Positions 37,047 through 45,735 of a stretch of 49,544 nucleotides of DNA are shown here, piece after piece. A program made the translations under genes and the position numbers. This DNA comes from Pseudomonas syringae pv. cilantro. GTDB taxonomy: Bacteria > Pseudomonadota > Gammaproteobacteria > Pseudomonadales > Pseudomonadaceae. How positions within the stretch are numbered: the stretch's first letter is position 1; the number at the start of each line of letters is the position of its first letter. The notes under the pieces were generated by a model. That model searched no databases and was not told where the DNA came from. It saw only the letters and a list, made by a program, of their open reading frames with translations. The DNA is taken from the NCBI RefSeq assembly GCF_001293775.1, contig NZ_LGLN01000056.1, positions 1 through 49,544 of the forward strand. The letters are read 5' to 3'.

Positions 37047-38441
37047 ATGCACGATACCCACAGCGAGCGTATGAGTAGCGGCGAGACCCGCGCAGCAGGC
37101 GGTCTGGCCTTGGTGTTCGCGTTCCGCATGCTTGGCATGTTCATGGTTTTGCCGGTTCTGGCAACCTATGGCATGGACCTGGCTGGCGCGAGCCCTGCAC
37201 TGATTGGCCTGGCAATCGGCGCCTATGGCCTGACACAGGCGGTGTTGCAGATCCCGTTCGGAATACTTTCCGACCGGATCGGCCGGCGACCGATCATTTA
37301 TTTCGGGCTGATCATCTTTGCTATCGGCAGCGTAGTGGCCGCCAACGCGGACTCGATCTGGGGCATCATCGCCGGCCGCGTCCTGCAAGGTGCCGGGGCT
37401 ATTTCCGCCGCGGTCATGGCCCTGCTCTCCGACCTGACCCGAGAACAACATCGCACCAAAGCGATGGCCATGATCGGCATGACCATTGGCCTGTCGTTCG
37501 CCGTCGCCATGGTCATCGGCCCGGTGATCACCGGCGCGTTTGGGCTGTCTGGCCTGTTTCTGGCAACCGGCGGCATGGCGCTGCTGGGTATCCTGATCGT
37601 CGCCTTCGTGGTGCCCAAGGCCAACGGCCCGTTGCTGCATCGGGAGTCCGGCGTCGCCAAACAGGCGCTGGGGGCAACCTTGCGGCACCCGGACCTGCTG
37701 CGTCTGGATTTGGGTATCTTCGTGTTGCATGCGATGCTCATGTCCAGCTTCGTGGCATTGCCACTGGCGCTGGTCGAAAAAGCCGGTTTGCCCAAGGAAG
37801 AACACTGGTGGGTCTACTTGACCGCTTTGCTGATTTCCTTCTTCGCGATGATCCCGTTCATCATCTATGGCGAGAAGAAGCGTCAAATGAAGCGCGTTCT
37901 GCTTGGCGCCGTCACCGTTTTGATGCTGGCTGAGCTATTCTTCTGGGCATTCGGAGACACGTTGCGGGCACTGGTCATCGGAACAGTGGTATTCTTCACG
38001 GCATTTAATTTGCTGGAAGCGTCCTTGCCGTCGCTGATCAGCAAGGTTTCACCGGCCGGCGGAAAAGGCACGGCGATGGGGGTATATTCTACCAGCCAGT
38101 TTCTTGGTTCGGCCGCAGGTGGGATACTGGGCGGCTGGTTGTTCCAGCACGGTGGGCTCGATGTGGTGTTCCTTGGCGGTGCAGCCATGGCCGCCGTCTG
38201 GCTCGCCTTCGCAGTGACCATGCGCGAACCGCCTTACGTGACCAGCCTTCGTCTGCCGTTGTCGCCGCAGGCGCAGCGTGAAGCAGGCCTGGCAGAGCGT
38301 TTGATGTCCGTAGCAGGCGTGACAGATGCAGTGGTGGTTGCCGAAGAGGCGGCCATCTACATAAAACTCGACACAAAATTATTGGATCGTGCCTCTCTCG
38401 AAAAGCTGGTCAATCCAGCATCAGAAGCGTGCGAAGCCTAG
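37047..38441 (+). CDS. MFS transporter with C-terminal ferredoxin-like domain (YajR type)
   Basis: Inner-membrane exporter of the major facilitator superfamily, 464 residues. There are about twelve hydrophobic segments, with motif A in the loop after helix 2 ([14 protein letters not shown]76 onward). After the last helix (about 395) comes a soluble tail of about 65 residues with [17 protein letters not shown] and a final alpha/beta pattern. This fits the YAM domain of E. coli YajR. The substrate is unknown. The gene stands between divergent uvrA and ssb, as in other pseudomonads, and ends 9 bases before ssb, so it may share the transcript. Confidence 0.85.
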   Translation: MHDTHSERMSSGETRAAGGLALVFAFRMLGMFMVLPVLATYGMDLAGASPALIGLAIGAYGLTQAVLQIPFGILSDRIGRRPIIYFGLIIFAIGSVVAANADSIWGIIAGRVLQGAGAISAAVMALLSDLTREQHRTKAMAMIGMTIGLSFAVAMVIGPVITGAFGLSGLFLATGGMALLGILIVAFVVPKANGPLLHRESGVAKQALGATLRHPDLLRLDLGIFVLHAMLMSSFVALPLALVEKAGLPKEEHWWVYLTALLISFFAMIPFIIYGEKKRQMKRVLLGAVTVLMLAELFFWAFGDTLRALVIGTVVFFTAFNLLEASLPSLISKVSPAGGKGTAMGVYSTSQFLGSAAGGILGGWLFQHGGLDVVFLGGAAMAAVWLAFAVTMREPPYVTSLRLPLSPQAQREAGLAERLMSVAGVTDAVVVAEEAAIYIKLDTKLLDRASLEKLVNPASEACEA

Positions 38442-38450
38442 GAGAACGTT

Positions 38451-39020
38451 ATGGCCCGTGGGGTTAACAAAGTCATATTGGTCGGTACATGCGGCCAGGA
38501 TCCCGAAGTTCGCTACTTGCCTAACGGTAACGCCGTGACCAACCTGAGTCTGGCCACCAGTGAGCAGTGGACTGACAAGCAGAGCGGGCAGAAGATCGAG
38601 AAGACCGAATGGCACCGCGTGTCGCTGTTCGGCAAGGTCGCTGAAATCGCCGGCGAATACCTGCGCAAGGGGTCGCAGGTCTACATCGAGGGCAAGCTGC
38701 AAACCCGCGAATGGGAAAAGGACGGTATCAAGCGCTACACCACGGAAATCGTCGTGGACATGCAAGGCACCATGCAACTGCTGGGCGGCCGTCCACAGGG
38801 TGACGCTCAACAAGGTCAGGGCGGTGGCGGCAACTACAACCAGTCCGCACCTCGTCCACAGCAGTCGCGCCCACAACAGTCGGCGCCGCAGCAGTCTGCC
38901 CCTCAGCAGAACTACAACCAGCAGCCGCCACAACAGCGCGACTCCCGTCCAGCGCCGCAACAACAGGCGCCGCAGCCTGCTGCTGATTTTGATAGCTTTG
39001 ACGATGATATTCCGTTCTAG
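38451..39020 (+). CDS. ssb: Single-stranded DNA-binding protein SSB
   Basis: Tetrameric single-strand DNA binder for replication and repair. The 189 residues consist of an OB fold (about 1-108, [22 protein letters not shown] start and [21 protein letters not shown], split at KVAEIAG), a glutamine-, proline- and serine-rich disordered linker (about 118-178), and the acidic tip DSFDDDIPF that docks partner proteins. The position behind the MFS gene and opposite uvrA is typical. Confidence 0.97.
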   Translation: MARGVNKVILVGTCGQDPEVRYLPNGNAVTNLSLATSEQWTDKQSGQKIEKTEWHRVSLFGKVAEIAGEYLRKGSQVYIEGKLQTREWEKDGIKRYTTEIVVDMQGTMQLLGGRPQGDAQQGQGGGGNYNQSAPRPQQSRPQQSAPQQSAPQQNYNQQPPQQRDSRPAPQQQAPQPAADFDSFDDDIPF

Positions 39021-39055
39021 CGGTCACCTTAGACTTTTTTGTAAGGTTTCTCTTG

Positions 39056-39093
39056 AAAGCCCCACGTTTTTGTAAAGAAACGTGGGGCTTTTG
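39056..39093 (+). terminator. Terminator after ssb
   Basis: A 14-bp perfect stem (39056-39069 with 39078-39091) and an 8-base loop. The stem ends in CTTT and is followed by TTG. It is strong and probably works in both directions. Confidence 0.9.
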
Positions 39094-39362
39094 CGTTACA
39101 CCCGTTTGAATGGCTGCGGGGTTGATCCAAGGTTTGCTGGCCGAGATAGAGGCGCAGCTGCCAAAGGCGTCTTGGGCTAACTTTCACCGACAATTGAGTT
39201 GGAACATTCCAACGAGTATGGTCCATTGAGTAACGCTTCGCGAAAGGCGCCAGAAGGTTTATGCCTGCCTTTAATAGTGAGGCGAAAGCACTGGTAGTCT
39301 TCCGCGTAGCGGCTTTAGCGACCCCCTCTTCGCTGTAAAGAAAAGAGGTTTTTTACACCTGC
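39094..39362. other. Gene-free interval after ssb
   Basis: No convincing reading frame. It holds a 16-base palindrome (39198-39213), a promoter-like pair (39194-39222) and a terminator-like hairpin with a T run (39325-39354). Together these could mark a small RNA on the + strand. Confidence 0.6.
39194..39354 (+). ncRNA. Candidate small RNA unit
   Basis: -35 TTGAGT (39194-39199), 17 bases, -10 TATGGT (39217-39222), and about 100 bases later a stem CCTCTT/AAGAGG (39325-39330 with 39343-39348) followed by six T residues. The hairpin has a T run only on the + strand, so it does not serve the - strand gene that ends at 39363. An inverted repeat, GTTGGAA-CA-TTCCAAC, lies inside the promoter spacer and could be an operator. 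The predicted RNA is about 125 bases long. No family was recognised. Confidence 0.35.
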
Positions 39363-39662
39363 TTACTGATGAGTATCCACATTCTCTGCCGGGTAAAACT
39401 CGCCCTCGCTCCCCATCCTTTCCAGTCGCTCGCGCACGATCACCTCGACGCTGGCCACTGCGGCCTGATCGTCAGGGTTGACCAGCTGCAAGCACAAGCG
39501 CCGGACATTCTGATCGTGGGTGCCTTCGCTGAGCATGTCGTGGGTGAAAACTTGTTCGCCACGCCACAGGCATAACTGGGTATGGGTCCCGCCGAGCCAT
39601 ATCTCGTTGATTGATCTGAGGTCAGTGGTGGCCAGTTGGTCTACGGTGATCGTCTTGTCCAT
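39363..39662 (-). CDS. Hypothetical protein, 99 residues
   Basis: I do not recognise a family. The start ATG at 39662 follows GAAAGG by 9-10 bases on the - strand and gives MDKTITVDQLATTDLRSIN. The frame is open 41 codons further, but that part is rich in arginine and cysteine and has no ribosome site. The protein is soluble and acidic, with no signal peptide or membrane segment, and contains EIWLGGTHTQLCLWRGEQVF and a C-terminal helix VASVEVIVRERLERMG. It stands alone between the gap after ssb and the phosphatase operon. Confidence 0.6.
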   Translation of the reverse strand: MDKTITVDQLATTDLRSINEIWLGGTHTQLCLWRGEQVFTHDMLSEGTHDQNVRRLCLQLVNPDDQAAVASVEVIVRERLERMGSEGEFYPAENVDTHQ

Positions 39663-39862
39663 TTCGCTGTACCTTTCAGTGAGTCGATACAGGTCTGACG
39701 TACAGGCGCAGCGCGTCGTTCCCCGCTTCGGCGGTTCGACTGCGCCACCGGTAGTGAGGCGACGCTTCAAAACAAATTCGATCAATCGATAGCTTCAAAA
39801 GACAGGGGCAATCCCTGCCTGTGTTTACCTTGAACCCGGGACACGTATCATTCAGGGCGATA

Positions 39863-40606
39863 TCACCCCGCAAAAATCCCCATCAGTTCCTCACCCCCGA
39901 CCATTACTGTCATCGAGCCTTGCTTCTGTTCGCCTTCAATCTCGCACAACAAGCCGGCTTCCCGGCAAATCACTGCGCCTGCGGCGATGTCCCACAGGCT
40001 GGTGAATTTCTCCATGTACCCGTCGGTCTGCCCCAGTGCGGCGAAGGCCAGGCCGATGGTGGCGCAGCGGTAGCCGGCCAGGCCCCAGCCTTGTTGGCGG
40101 AGGTTCAATTGCAGCCTGCCCAGCGCTTCGGCGTCCCAGCGGGTGTTTTCGCCCACGCCAGCAATGCGCAGGTGCTCTGGCGGTTGCGGGCGGACGAAAG
40201 GGACGCCATTGCGCAGCAAGCCATCGCCGGTGCGGGCGGCCAGTGTGTAGCCCAGGGCCGGGTAGGCGACGACGCCGATTTCTGGCACGCCGGCCGACAT
40301 GTAGGCCACGGCGATGCCCCACAGCGGGGTGCCGCGCAGGTAGTTGCCGGTGCCGTCGATAGGGTCGATGACCCAGCCGTCGGTGATGAATCCGCCACCC
40401 ATTTCTTCGCCGAGAATGGCGTCGTCGGGGAAGTGTTTGCTCAGTTCGGCGCGGAGCAGTTGTTCCACTTCAAAGTCGGCACGGGAGACGAGGTCTTGCG
40501 GATTTTTGGTGGTGACGTCGAGCGTGTGTCGGTCGTTGAAGTAAGCCATGGCCAGGCCGGTGGCATTTTCTACGGCTTGCATGGCGACGCTGAGTCGATC
40601 GTTCAT
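39863..40606 (-). CDS. Inositol-monophosphatase-family phosphatase
   Basis: Magnesium-dependent phosphatase of the IMPase fold, 247 residues. Metal-site motifs are GEE at 66-68, DPIDGT at 81-86 and WDIAAG at 205-210. All three are intact, so activity is expected. The family includes myo-inositol-1-phosphatase, CysQ and others, and sequence alone does not fix the substrate. It overlaps the upstream glycerophosphodiesterase by 4 bases and is the last gene of the Ugp-like operon. A substrate such as inositol phosphate or glycerol phosphate released by that diesterase would fit. Confidence 0.88.
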   Translation of the reverse strand: MNDRLSVAMQAVENATGLAMAYFNDRHTLDVTTKNPQDLVSRADFEVEQLLRAELSKHFPDDAILGEEMGGGFITDGWVIDPIDGTGNYLRGTPLWGIAVAYMSAGVPEIGVVAYPALGYTLAARTGDGLLRNGVPFVRPQPPEHLRIAGVGENTRWDAEALGRLQLNLRQQGWGLAGYRCATIGLAFAALGQTDGYMEKFTSLWDIAAGAVICREAGLLCEIEGEQKQGSMTVMVGGEELMGIFAG

Positions 40607-41364
40607 TGTAGGCAGCCTCCATTTGGCATGTTCAACAGGTCCGGGTAATCGCTGAGAATCGATTGCGCGCCGTGTTCAAGCAGGTAACGCGCGCGTTTCG
40701 GGCTGTTGATGGTAGCGACGGCGAATTCGATGCCGCTACTTTTCAGGCGACCAAGGTGATGGTCATCGAGCATGTCGTCAAGTACATGAAGGATCCGGCA
40801 ATCATATTCGGCGAGCAGGGCGGCCGGGTCAGCAGGCGTGACGACAGAGGCGATTGCCAGTGGCACCTCGGCCCACAACCGGCGCGCGGCGGTGAGTGAG
40901 CGTACCGAAAAACTGGAGACAAATAACTGGTCGTTGTCGGTCGGCCACAGTCGCTTGAGGATCGGCATGACGACCTCCGCGGTCTCCACATCGTCGCCGG
41001 TGGTTGGCTTGAGTTCCACTTGCAGGCCAAGGTTCAGGCGCAAGGCGCAGGCCACGATTTCTTCGAACGTGGGGATCTGCAGGCCCGCGAATTCTGGTGC
41101 GAACCAACTGCCCGCGTCCAGTTTGCGAATGGCATCCAGATCATGCAGCACCACCGCGCCGCGCCCGTTGCTGGTTCGGTCCAGCAGGTCGTCATGAATG
41201 ACCACCGGTTTGCCGTCGCGAGTCAGTTTCACATCGATCTCGACCCACTCGGCGCCGTATTCGGCAGCTTTTTCGAGGGCCAGCAGGGTGTTTTCCGGCA
41301 CATAGGCCTTGGCGCCGCGATGAGCGATCAGCGGCGAGCGGACGAGAGGCGATTGTTTTGACAT
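40603..41364 (-). CDS. ugpQ: Glycerophosphodiester phosphodiesterase (cytoplasmic, UgpQ-like)
   Basis: Hydrolyses glycerophosphodiesters to glycerol phosphate and an alcohol, or to glycerol and a phospho-alcohol. The 253 residues carry the GDPD motifs: H15-R16-G17 followed by E24-N25-T26, E42 with D44, H57-D58, and VELKPTTG at about 115. No signal peptide is present, so it acts in the cytoplasm on imported substrate, like UgpQ. It lies 6 bases after ugpC and overlaps the phosphatase by 4. Confidence 0.92.
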   Translation of the reverse strand: MSKQSPLVRSPLIAHRGAKAYVPENTLLALEKAAEYGAEWVEIDVKLTRDGKPVVIHDDLLDRTSNGRGAVVLHDLDAIRKLDAGSWFAPEFAGLQIPTFEEIVACALRLNLGLQVELKPTTGDDVETAEVVMPILKRLWPTDNDQLFVSSFSVRSLTAARRLWAEVPLAIASVVTPADPAALLAEYDCRILHVLDDMLDDHHLGRLKSSGIEFAVATINSPKRARYLLEHGAQSILSDYPDLLNMPNGGCLQ

Positions 41365-41370
41365 GGACGG

Positions 41371-42477
41371 TCACTTGGCGGGTTGGGAAAAAGAGGCGAG
41401 TTGGCGTTGGCCGGTCTCGATATCGAACAACAGGGGGGTGGAACCGATTGCCAGTCGAACCTGGGTGCCTGGCGTCAGGTGCTGGCGTCCGGCGAGGCTG
41501 ACCACGCAGCGCGTTCCGGCCAGTTGGCAATACAGCAGACTGTGGCTGCCCAGGTTTTCTGCGGACTCCACGATGGCCGTCATGCCCTCCTGGTTCAGCG
41601 TCAAGGCTTCAGGCCGCAGCCCGATCAACCATTTGCCTGCCCGGTTGGAGGCAATGCCAAGCTTGACCGGCAGGCGCTGTCCATCTGCGAGCATCAGCAC
41701 CTTGTCGTCCAGGCAATGCACAGGCAGCAGGTTCATCGGCGGTGTGCCGATAAAACCGGCAACAAAGGTGCTGGCCGGTTGCGCATAAATATCAGCGGGC
41801 GTACCCACCTGTTCGACGTGCCCTTTATTGAGAATCATCACTCGGTCAGCGAGTGTCATGGCTTCGGTCTGATCGTGGGTGACATAGAGAATCGTGGCGC
41901 CGGTCTGCTGATGGAGGTTACGGATCAACAAACGCATCTCATGACGCAAGGCGCTGTCCAGATTGCACAGCGGCTCATCGAACAGCAGCACCGGCGGCTT
42001 GCGAATCAGCGCGCGGCCAATGGCGACCCGCTGGCGCTGACCACCCGACAGCTCGCCGGGCTTGCGTTGCAGCAGATCTTCCAGCCCCAGCGATGTTGCG
42101 CACGCCTGAATGCGTTGCGCTCGATCCTTGCGGGAAACTCCGGCCAGCTTGAGTGCGTAACCGATGTTTTCGGCCACGCTCATGTGCGGGTAGAGCGCGT
42201 AATTCTGGAACACCATGGCGCAGCCGCGTTCTTTGGGTGGCAGCAGGGTCACATCCCGACCGCCCATCAGTACTTGCCCCTCGCTGACGTCTTCCAGACC
42301 GGCTACCAAGCGCAGTAATGTCGACTTGCCGCAGCCGGACGGGCCAAGGATGACACTCAGTTCGCCGGCCTTGAACGTCAGGTCGAGCCCGTGAAGGATC
42401 TGCCCGGCACCGTAACTTTTGTGCAGGCCTTTGAGGACGATATGCGGGGCGCAGGCAATGGGGGTGAGCGAGGTCAT
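41371..42477 (-). CDS. ugpC: ABC transporter ATP-binding protein (UgpC-like)
   Basis: ATPase of a carbohydrate-type (CUT1) importer, 368 residues. It has Walker A GPSGCGKST at 45-53, signature LSGGQRQR at 143-150 and Walker B LLFDEP at 164-169, with LDSALRHEMR after it. A C-terminal regulatory (TOBE-like) part from about 240 is as in UgpC and MalK. It overlaps the ugpE stop by 4 bases (ATGA). Confidence 0.92.
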   Translation of the reverse strand: MTSLTPIACAPHIVLKGLHKSYGAGQILHGLDLTFKAGELSVILGPSGCGKSTLLRLVAGLEDVSEGQVLMGGRDVTLLPPKERGCAMVFQNYALYPHMSVAENIGYALKLAGVSRKDRAQRIQACATSLGLEDLLQRKPGELSGGQRQRVAIGRALIRKPPVLLFDEPLCNLDSALRHEMRLLIRNLHQQTGATILYVTHDQTEAMTLADRVMILNKGHVEQVGTPADIYAQPASTFVAGFIGTPPMNLLPVHCLDDKVLMLADGQRLPVKLGIASNRAGKWLIGLRPEALTLNQEGMTAIVESAENLGSHSLLYCQLAGTRCVVSLAGRQHLTPGTQVRLAIGSTPLLFDIETGQRQLASFSQPAK

Positions 42478-43367
42478 TTACCGACTCCAATCAGGCCTTT
42501 GACGAACCATCGCTGCATGAATGCAATGACGAGGACAGGGGGCAGCATGCTGACCACGGCGGCGGTCATCAGCAGGTTCCATTCGGGGATTTGTGTGGCG
42601 TCGGTTGGCAGGAAGGTCGCGACACCCAGCACCAGCGTGCGCATGCCCTCGCGATTGGTCGCAACCAACGGCCACAGGTAGTCTTTCCAGGCACCGATGA
42701 ACACCAGCGTGCCGAGCGCTGCGAAGTTGGTCTTGGACAAAGGCAGCAAAATATCAACGAAAAAGCGCCACGGTCCGGCGCCATCCATGCGCGCCGCTTC
42801 GACCAGTTCGGCGGGCAGGGTCTGGTAAAACTGTCGAAACAGAAACGTGCCGGTGGCCGAGGCAATCAGCGGCAGGGCAAGGCCGGGGTAGCTGTCGAGC
42901 AGATTGATCGTGGGTATCGGAAGCCACTGAATGCCCAGCCATTGTAGAACGGTGCGTACAGGGCCGAACAGATCGCTGGCCACGGCGTAGGTCGGGATAA
43001 TGCGCACTTCCAGCGGCAGCAACAGCGCACCCAGCACAGCGAAGAAAATCACCGAGGTGAAACGGCTGCGAAAGTACACCACCGCGAAGGCGGTCAATGC
43101 CGAAAGCGTCAGTTTGCCGATTACGACCAGGGTGGCGACCAGCAGGCTGTTGCCCAGCAAGCGCAACAGGTCCAGCCGTCGAGTGACCTGTTGCAGGTTC
43201 GCCAGCAACTGGTCACCGGGAATCATCGCGAGGCCTTGGCTGAATAGCTGCGAGTTGCTGACCGTTGCCGAGCAGACCGCCATATACAGCGGCCCCAACG
43301 CGAATATCAGGCCCAGCGTCAGCAGCAGATAGGCGCCCGCGTTGAACAGCCGATTGTGCTCGATCAT
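42474..43367 (-). CDS. ugpE: ABC transporter permease (UgpE-like)
   Basis: Inner-membrane permease of 297 residues with about six hydrophobic segments. The EAA loop reads VEAARMDGAGPWRFFVDILLP (split at DGAGPW) and docks the ATPase. The start ATG 43367 overlaps the ugpA stop by 4 bases; the longer open frame up to 43763 runs through ugpA in another frame and is not real. Confidence 0.92.
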   Translation of the reverse strand: MIEHNRLFNAGAYLLLTLGLIFALGPLYMAVCSATVSNSQLFSQGLAMIPGDQLLANLQQVTRRLDLLRLLGNSLLVATLVVIGKLTLSALTAFAVVYFRSRFTSVIFFAVLGALLLPLEVRIIPTYAVASDLFGPVRTVLQWLGIQWLPIPTINLLDSYPGLALPLIASATGTFLFRQFYQTLPAELVEAARMDGAGPWRFFVDILLPLSKTNFAALGTLVFIGAWKDYLWPLVATNREGMRTLVLGVATFLPTDATQIPEWNLLMTAAVVSMLPPVLVIAFMQRWFVKGLIGVGK

Positions 43368-44257
43368 GCTTTCACCCCACGGCGCTTGAAGTGCGACATG
43401 AGTTTGAACTGGACGACGCTCAGCACCACGACCGCCAGCAGCATGAGCACCGAAAGCGTCGACGAGCCCGCCAGGTCCAGCCCCATGAAACCGTCGGTGT
43501 AGATTTTGTAAGCCAACACGTTGGTGGTATCCCCCGGCCCGCCGTGCGTCAGGGTGTCGACCAGGCCGAAACTGTTGGACAGGCTTTCCAGCAAGCCGAT
43601 AACGAACACGAACAGCAGATACGGCGCGATCAGCGGCAACTGGATATCCAGCATGCGCCGCAACGGACCGGCGCCGTCCAGCGCTGCGGCGGCGAGGTAA
43701 TCGTCCGGCACTGACTTCAGGCTGGCGACCAGCATCACGAAGTTGAACGGCACCAGGCACCACGCGTAAGCCACGATCAACAGCAGCATGCTGTGCATCG
43801 GATTAGCGTAGGGCGCCCAGGTACCGGGTGCTATCGCGTTGAGCCAGGCAAAAATGCCCATCACCGGATTGGCCAACACATGGAAGACGATACCGATGGT
43901 GGCGCTCGAGACCGCGTAGGGCCAGATCAGCAGGTTGCGAAACAGCGCATTGCCACGCAATTTCAGCTCAAGACACAAGGCAAGCACCAGCGCGATGAGG
44001 ATCGAAAGCACCACGCTCGACAGGCTGAACACCAGCGTCGAGCCCAGCGATGCTAGGACGCCAGGGTCCTTCAGCACGCGCCAGTAATTGTTCAGGCCGA
44101 CAAATACCTCATTGCCACCAAAAGGCGGCACCAGATGAAACGACCACCAGAGCGCCTGGACCGCAGGCCAGTAGAAAAACAGCCCGAGCGCCAGCAATTG
44201 CGGCAGGGCGAACAGCAGCGCCATGCGCGGCTGGGGAAAGTGCGCGCGGGGCTTCAT
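43364..44257 (-). CDS. ugpA: ABC transporter permease (UgpA-like)
   Basis: First permease of the importer, 297 residues, with six hydrophobic segments. The EAA-type loop reads AAALDGAGPLRRMLDIQLPLI (split at GAGPLRR). It overlaps both neighbours by 4 bases, so the permeases, ATPase and binding protein are translationally coupled. Confidence 0.92.
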   Translation of the reverse strand: MKPRAHFPQPRMALLFALPQLLALGLFFYWPAVQALWWSFHLVPPFGGNEVFVGLNNYWRVLKDPGVLASLGSTLVFSLSSVVLSILIALVLALCLELKLRGNALFRNLLIWPYAVSSATIGIVFHVLANPVMGIFAWLNAIAPGTWAPYANPMHSMLLLIVAYAWCLVPFNFVMLVASLKSVPDDYLAAAALDGAGPLRRMLDIQLPLIAPYLLFVFVIGLLESLSNSFGLVDTLTHGGPGDTTNVLAYKIYTDGFMGLDLAGSSTLSVLMLLAVVVLSVVQFKLMSHFKRRGVKA

Positions 44258-45570
44258 GGTTTCGCCTTGTCGGATGGAGTGCTGGTGGGTGTGCGATGCA
44301 TTTGTTGAAACAGGCTCAGCAGCTCGTTGGCGCGCAGGGTTGACTGATGCAGGGCGTGATCAACGCTCTGTCGGCCGGCCAGCGCGTTTTCCATTTCTTG
44401 CAACCAGATCAGGCGCATCAACGTGATGAACCCGCAACGCAAGGGCATGGACGGCTGACCCTCGATGTCGTTGAGTGCCGCGAGGCCAGCCGTCACCGCA
44501 GAGGGTCTGTGTGCACTGGATTGCAGCGTCGTTGCAGCCGCTTGAGTGACCGGCAAGTAGCCTGTTCGTGCGCTGAAAGTCAGCTGGTTTTCCGGTAACA
44601 GCACGAACGCCAGAAACTCCGAGACCAACCGATAATCCCGCGCTGAATGCCCACGCATCACCCACAGCGACGAGCCGCCGGGTACATTGGAACTGCGTGC
44701 TGTACCGGCGTAGACCGGCAGCGGGGTCACGTCGATGTCCGACTGCAGCTCGCCGTGCATGACACTCCACGCACCAGTCGAGTCCACCAGCATCGCGCAG
44801 TCATCCGTGGCGAACGCCCGCGCCTGCTGACCGCCGCGGGTCGAATCCTCGTAGCGAACCAGTCCTTCAGCAGTCCATCGCGCAAGATCATTCATGAGGC
44901 GCGCGTGCGGGCCCTTGTCGAACTGGTAACGGACCGTCCCGTCAACGCGCGTCGCGACCTCGGTACCCTGCGCAGCGCTGATTTGTTCCAGCCAGATCCA
45001 CGGCGCGAATTGAGTGACGACAGGGCAGGCATGCCCGTTTTTCTTCAGCGCACGCAGCGCCGTGGCAAATGCTTCCCAGGTCGCAGGCGGCTGATAGATA
45101 CCGGCTGCTGCCAGCGCGTTTCGATGGGTATACAACACCGCCGTTGAGGCGGCGAATGGCTGGGCCGCCAGCACGCCATGATCGTCCGCATAGTAGCGAC
45201 GCAACGCCGGCAAAAAAGTGTCGCCCGCATAGGCCCGCTGGTGATCGGCCATCAAAGTTTCGACGGACTGTGTAGCGCCGCCCTGCAACATGTCCGGCGT
45301 GGCGACGTCGTAAATCTCCACCAGTGCCGGGCCGATGCCTGCCCGATAGGCGGCCACGGTTTTCTGCAAGGTCTGTTCGTAGGTTCCCTGGCGGATGCAG
45401 TGCAAACGATCGCCTTCTTCACGCTGGGCGTTAAAGCTTTTGCACAGATCGGCGATGGCAGCGGCCGCCGCGCCGCTGTGGCTGTACCAGAACTCGGCTG
45501 GCGCAGCGAGGGTCTGGGCGGCAAGCGGCAGCAGAGCCAGCACGGACAGGATTTTATTGATCGCACGCAT
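44254..45570 (-). CDS. ugpB: Periplasmic substrate-binding protein (UgpB-like)
   Basis: Binding protein of a CUT1-type importer, 438 residues, the length of E. coli UgpB. A signal peptide is clear (MRAINKILSVLALLPLAAQTLA, cleavage near ALA-APAEF). The start is ATG 45570; a GTG four codons earlier is in frame. Residues typical of UgpB are visible: EFWYSHSG near the N-terminus, GTYEQTLQKTVAAYRAG, and GGSSLWVMRG. Ligand is by similarity sn-glycerol-3-phosphate or a glycerophosphodiester; the sequence does not settle which. First gene of the five-gene operon. Confidence 0.88.
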   Translation of the reverse strand: MRAINKILSVLALLPLAAQTLAAPAEFWYSHSGAAAAAIADLCKSFNAQREEGDRLHCIRQGTYEQTLQKTVAAYRAGIGPALVEIYDVATPDMLQGGATQSVETLMADHQRAYAGDTFLPALRRYYADDHGVLAAQPFAASTAVLYTHRNALAAAGIYQPPATWEAFATALRALKKNGHACPVVTQFAPWIWLEQISAAQGTEVATRVDGTVRYQFDKGPHARLMNDLARWTAEGLVRYEDSTRGGQQARAFATDDCAMLVDSTGAWSVMHGELQSDIDVTPLPVYAGTARSSNVPGGSSLWVMRGHSARDYRLVSEFLAFVLLPENQLTFSARTGYLPVTQAAATTLQSSAHRPSAVTAGLAALNDIEGQPSMPLRCGFITLMRLIWLQEMENALAGRQSVDHALHQSTLRANELLSLFQQMHRTPTSTPSDKAKP

Positions 45571-45603
45571 GAGAGCACTCACAGAAACTGAGTGCTAGTT
45601 AAT

Positions 45604-45632
45604 ACAGGTTGTGTGTAGTATTTGTGACCTGT
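45604..45632. promoter_or_regulatory. Candidate operator between ugpB and the ROK gene
   Basis: Inverted half-sites ACAGGT (45604-45609) and ACCTGT (45627-45632) are 23 bp apart centre to centre, inside the 165-bp divergent promoter region. This is a plausible binding site for the adjacent ROK regulator. Confidence 0.4.
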
Positions 45633-45735
45633 TGGGCTTTTATTAAATTTTCATGATTGAAAGGTGTAATCGACGACGGGCGATACACTGCTTCACTCGC
45701 CGACTGTTTTAATCCTCCTCTGACATGTTGATTCC

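Noticed and set aside
36918..37886. N-terminal extension of uvrA up to 37886
   Set aside because: It runs antisense through the MFS transporter, and the family N-terminus begins at the GTG 36917.
42474..43763. Long frame giving UgpE an extra 132-residue N-terminus
   Set aside because: The extra part overlaps ugpA in another frame; ATG 43367 with the ATGA overlap is the natural start.
45583..45735. Pho box before ugpB
   Set aside because: No pair of CTGTCAT-like repeats with 4-base spacing could be found on either strand.
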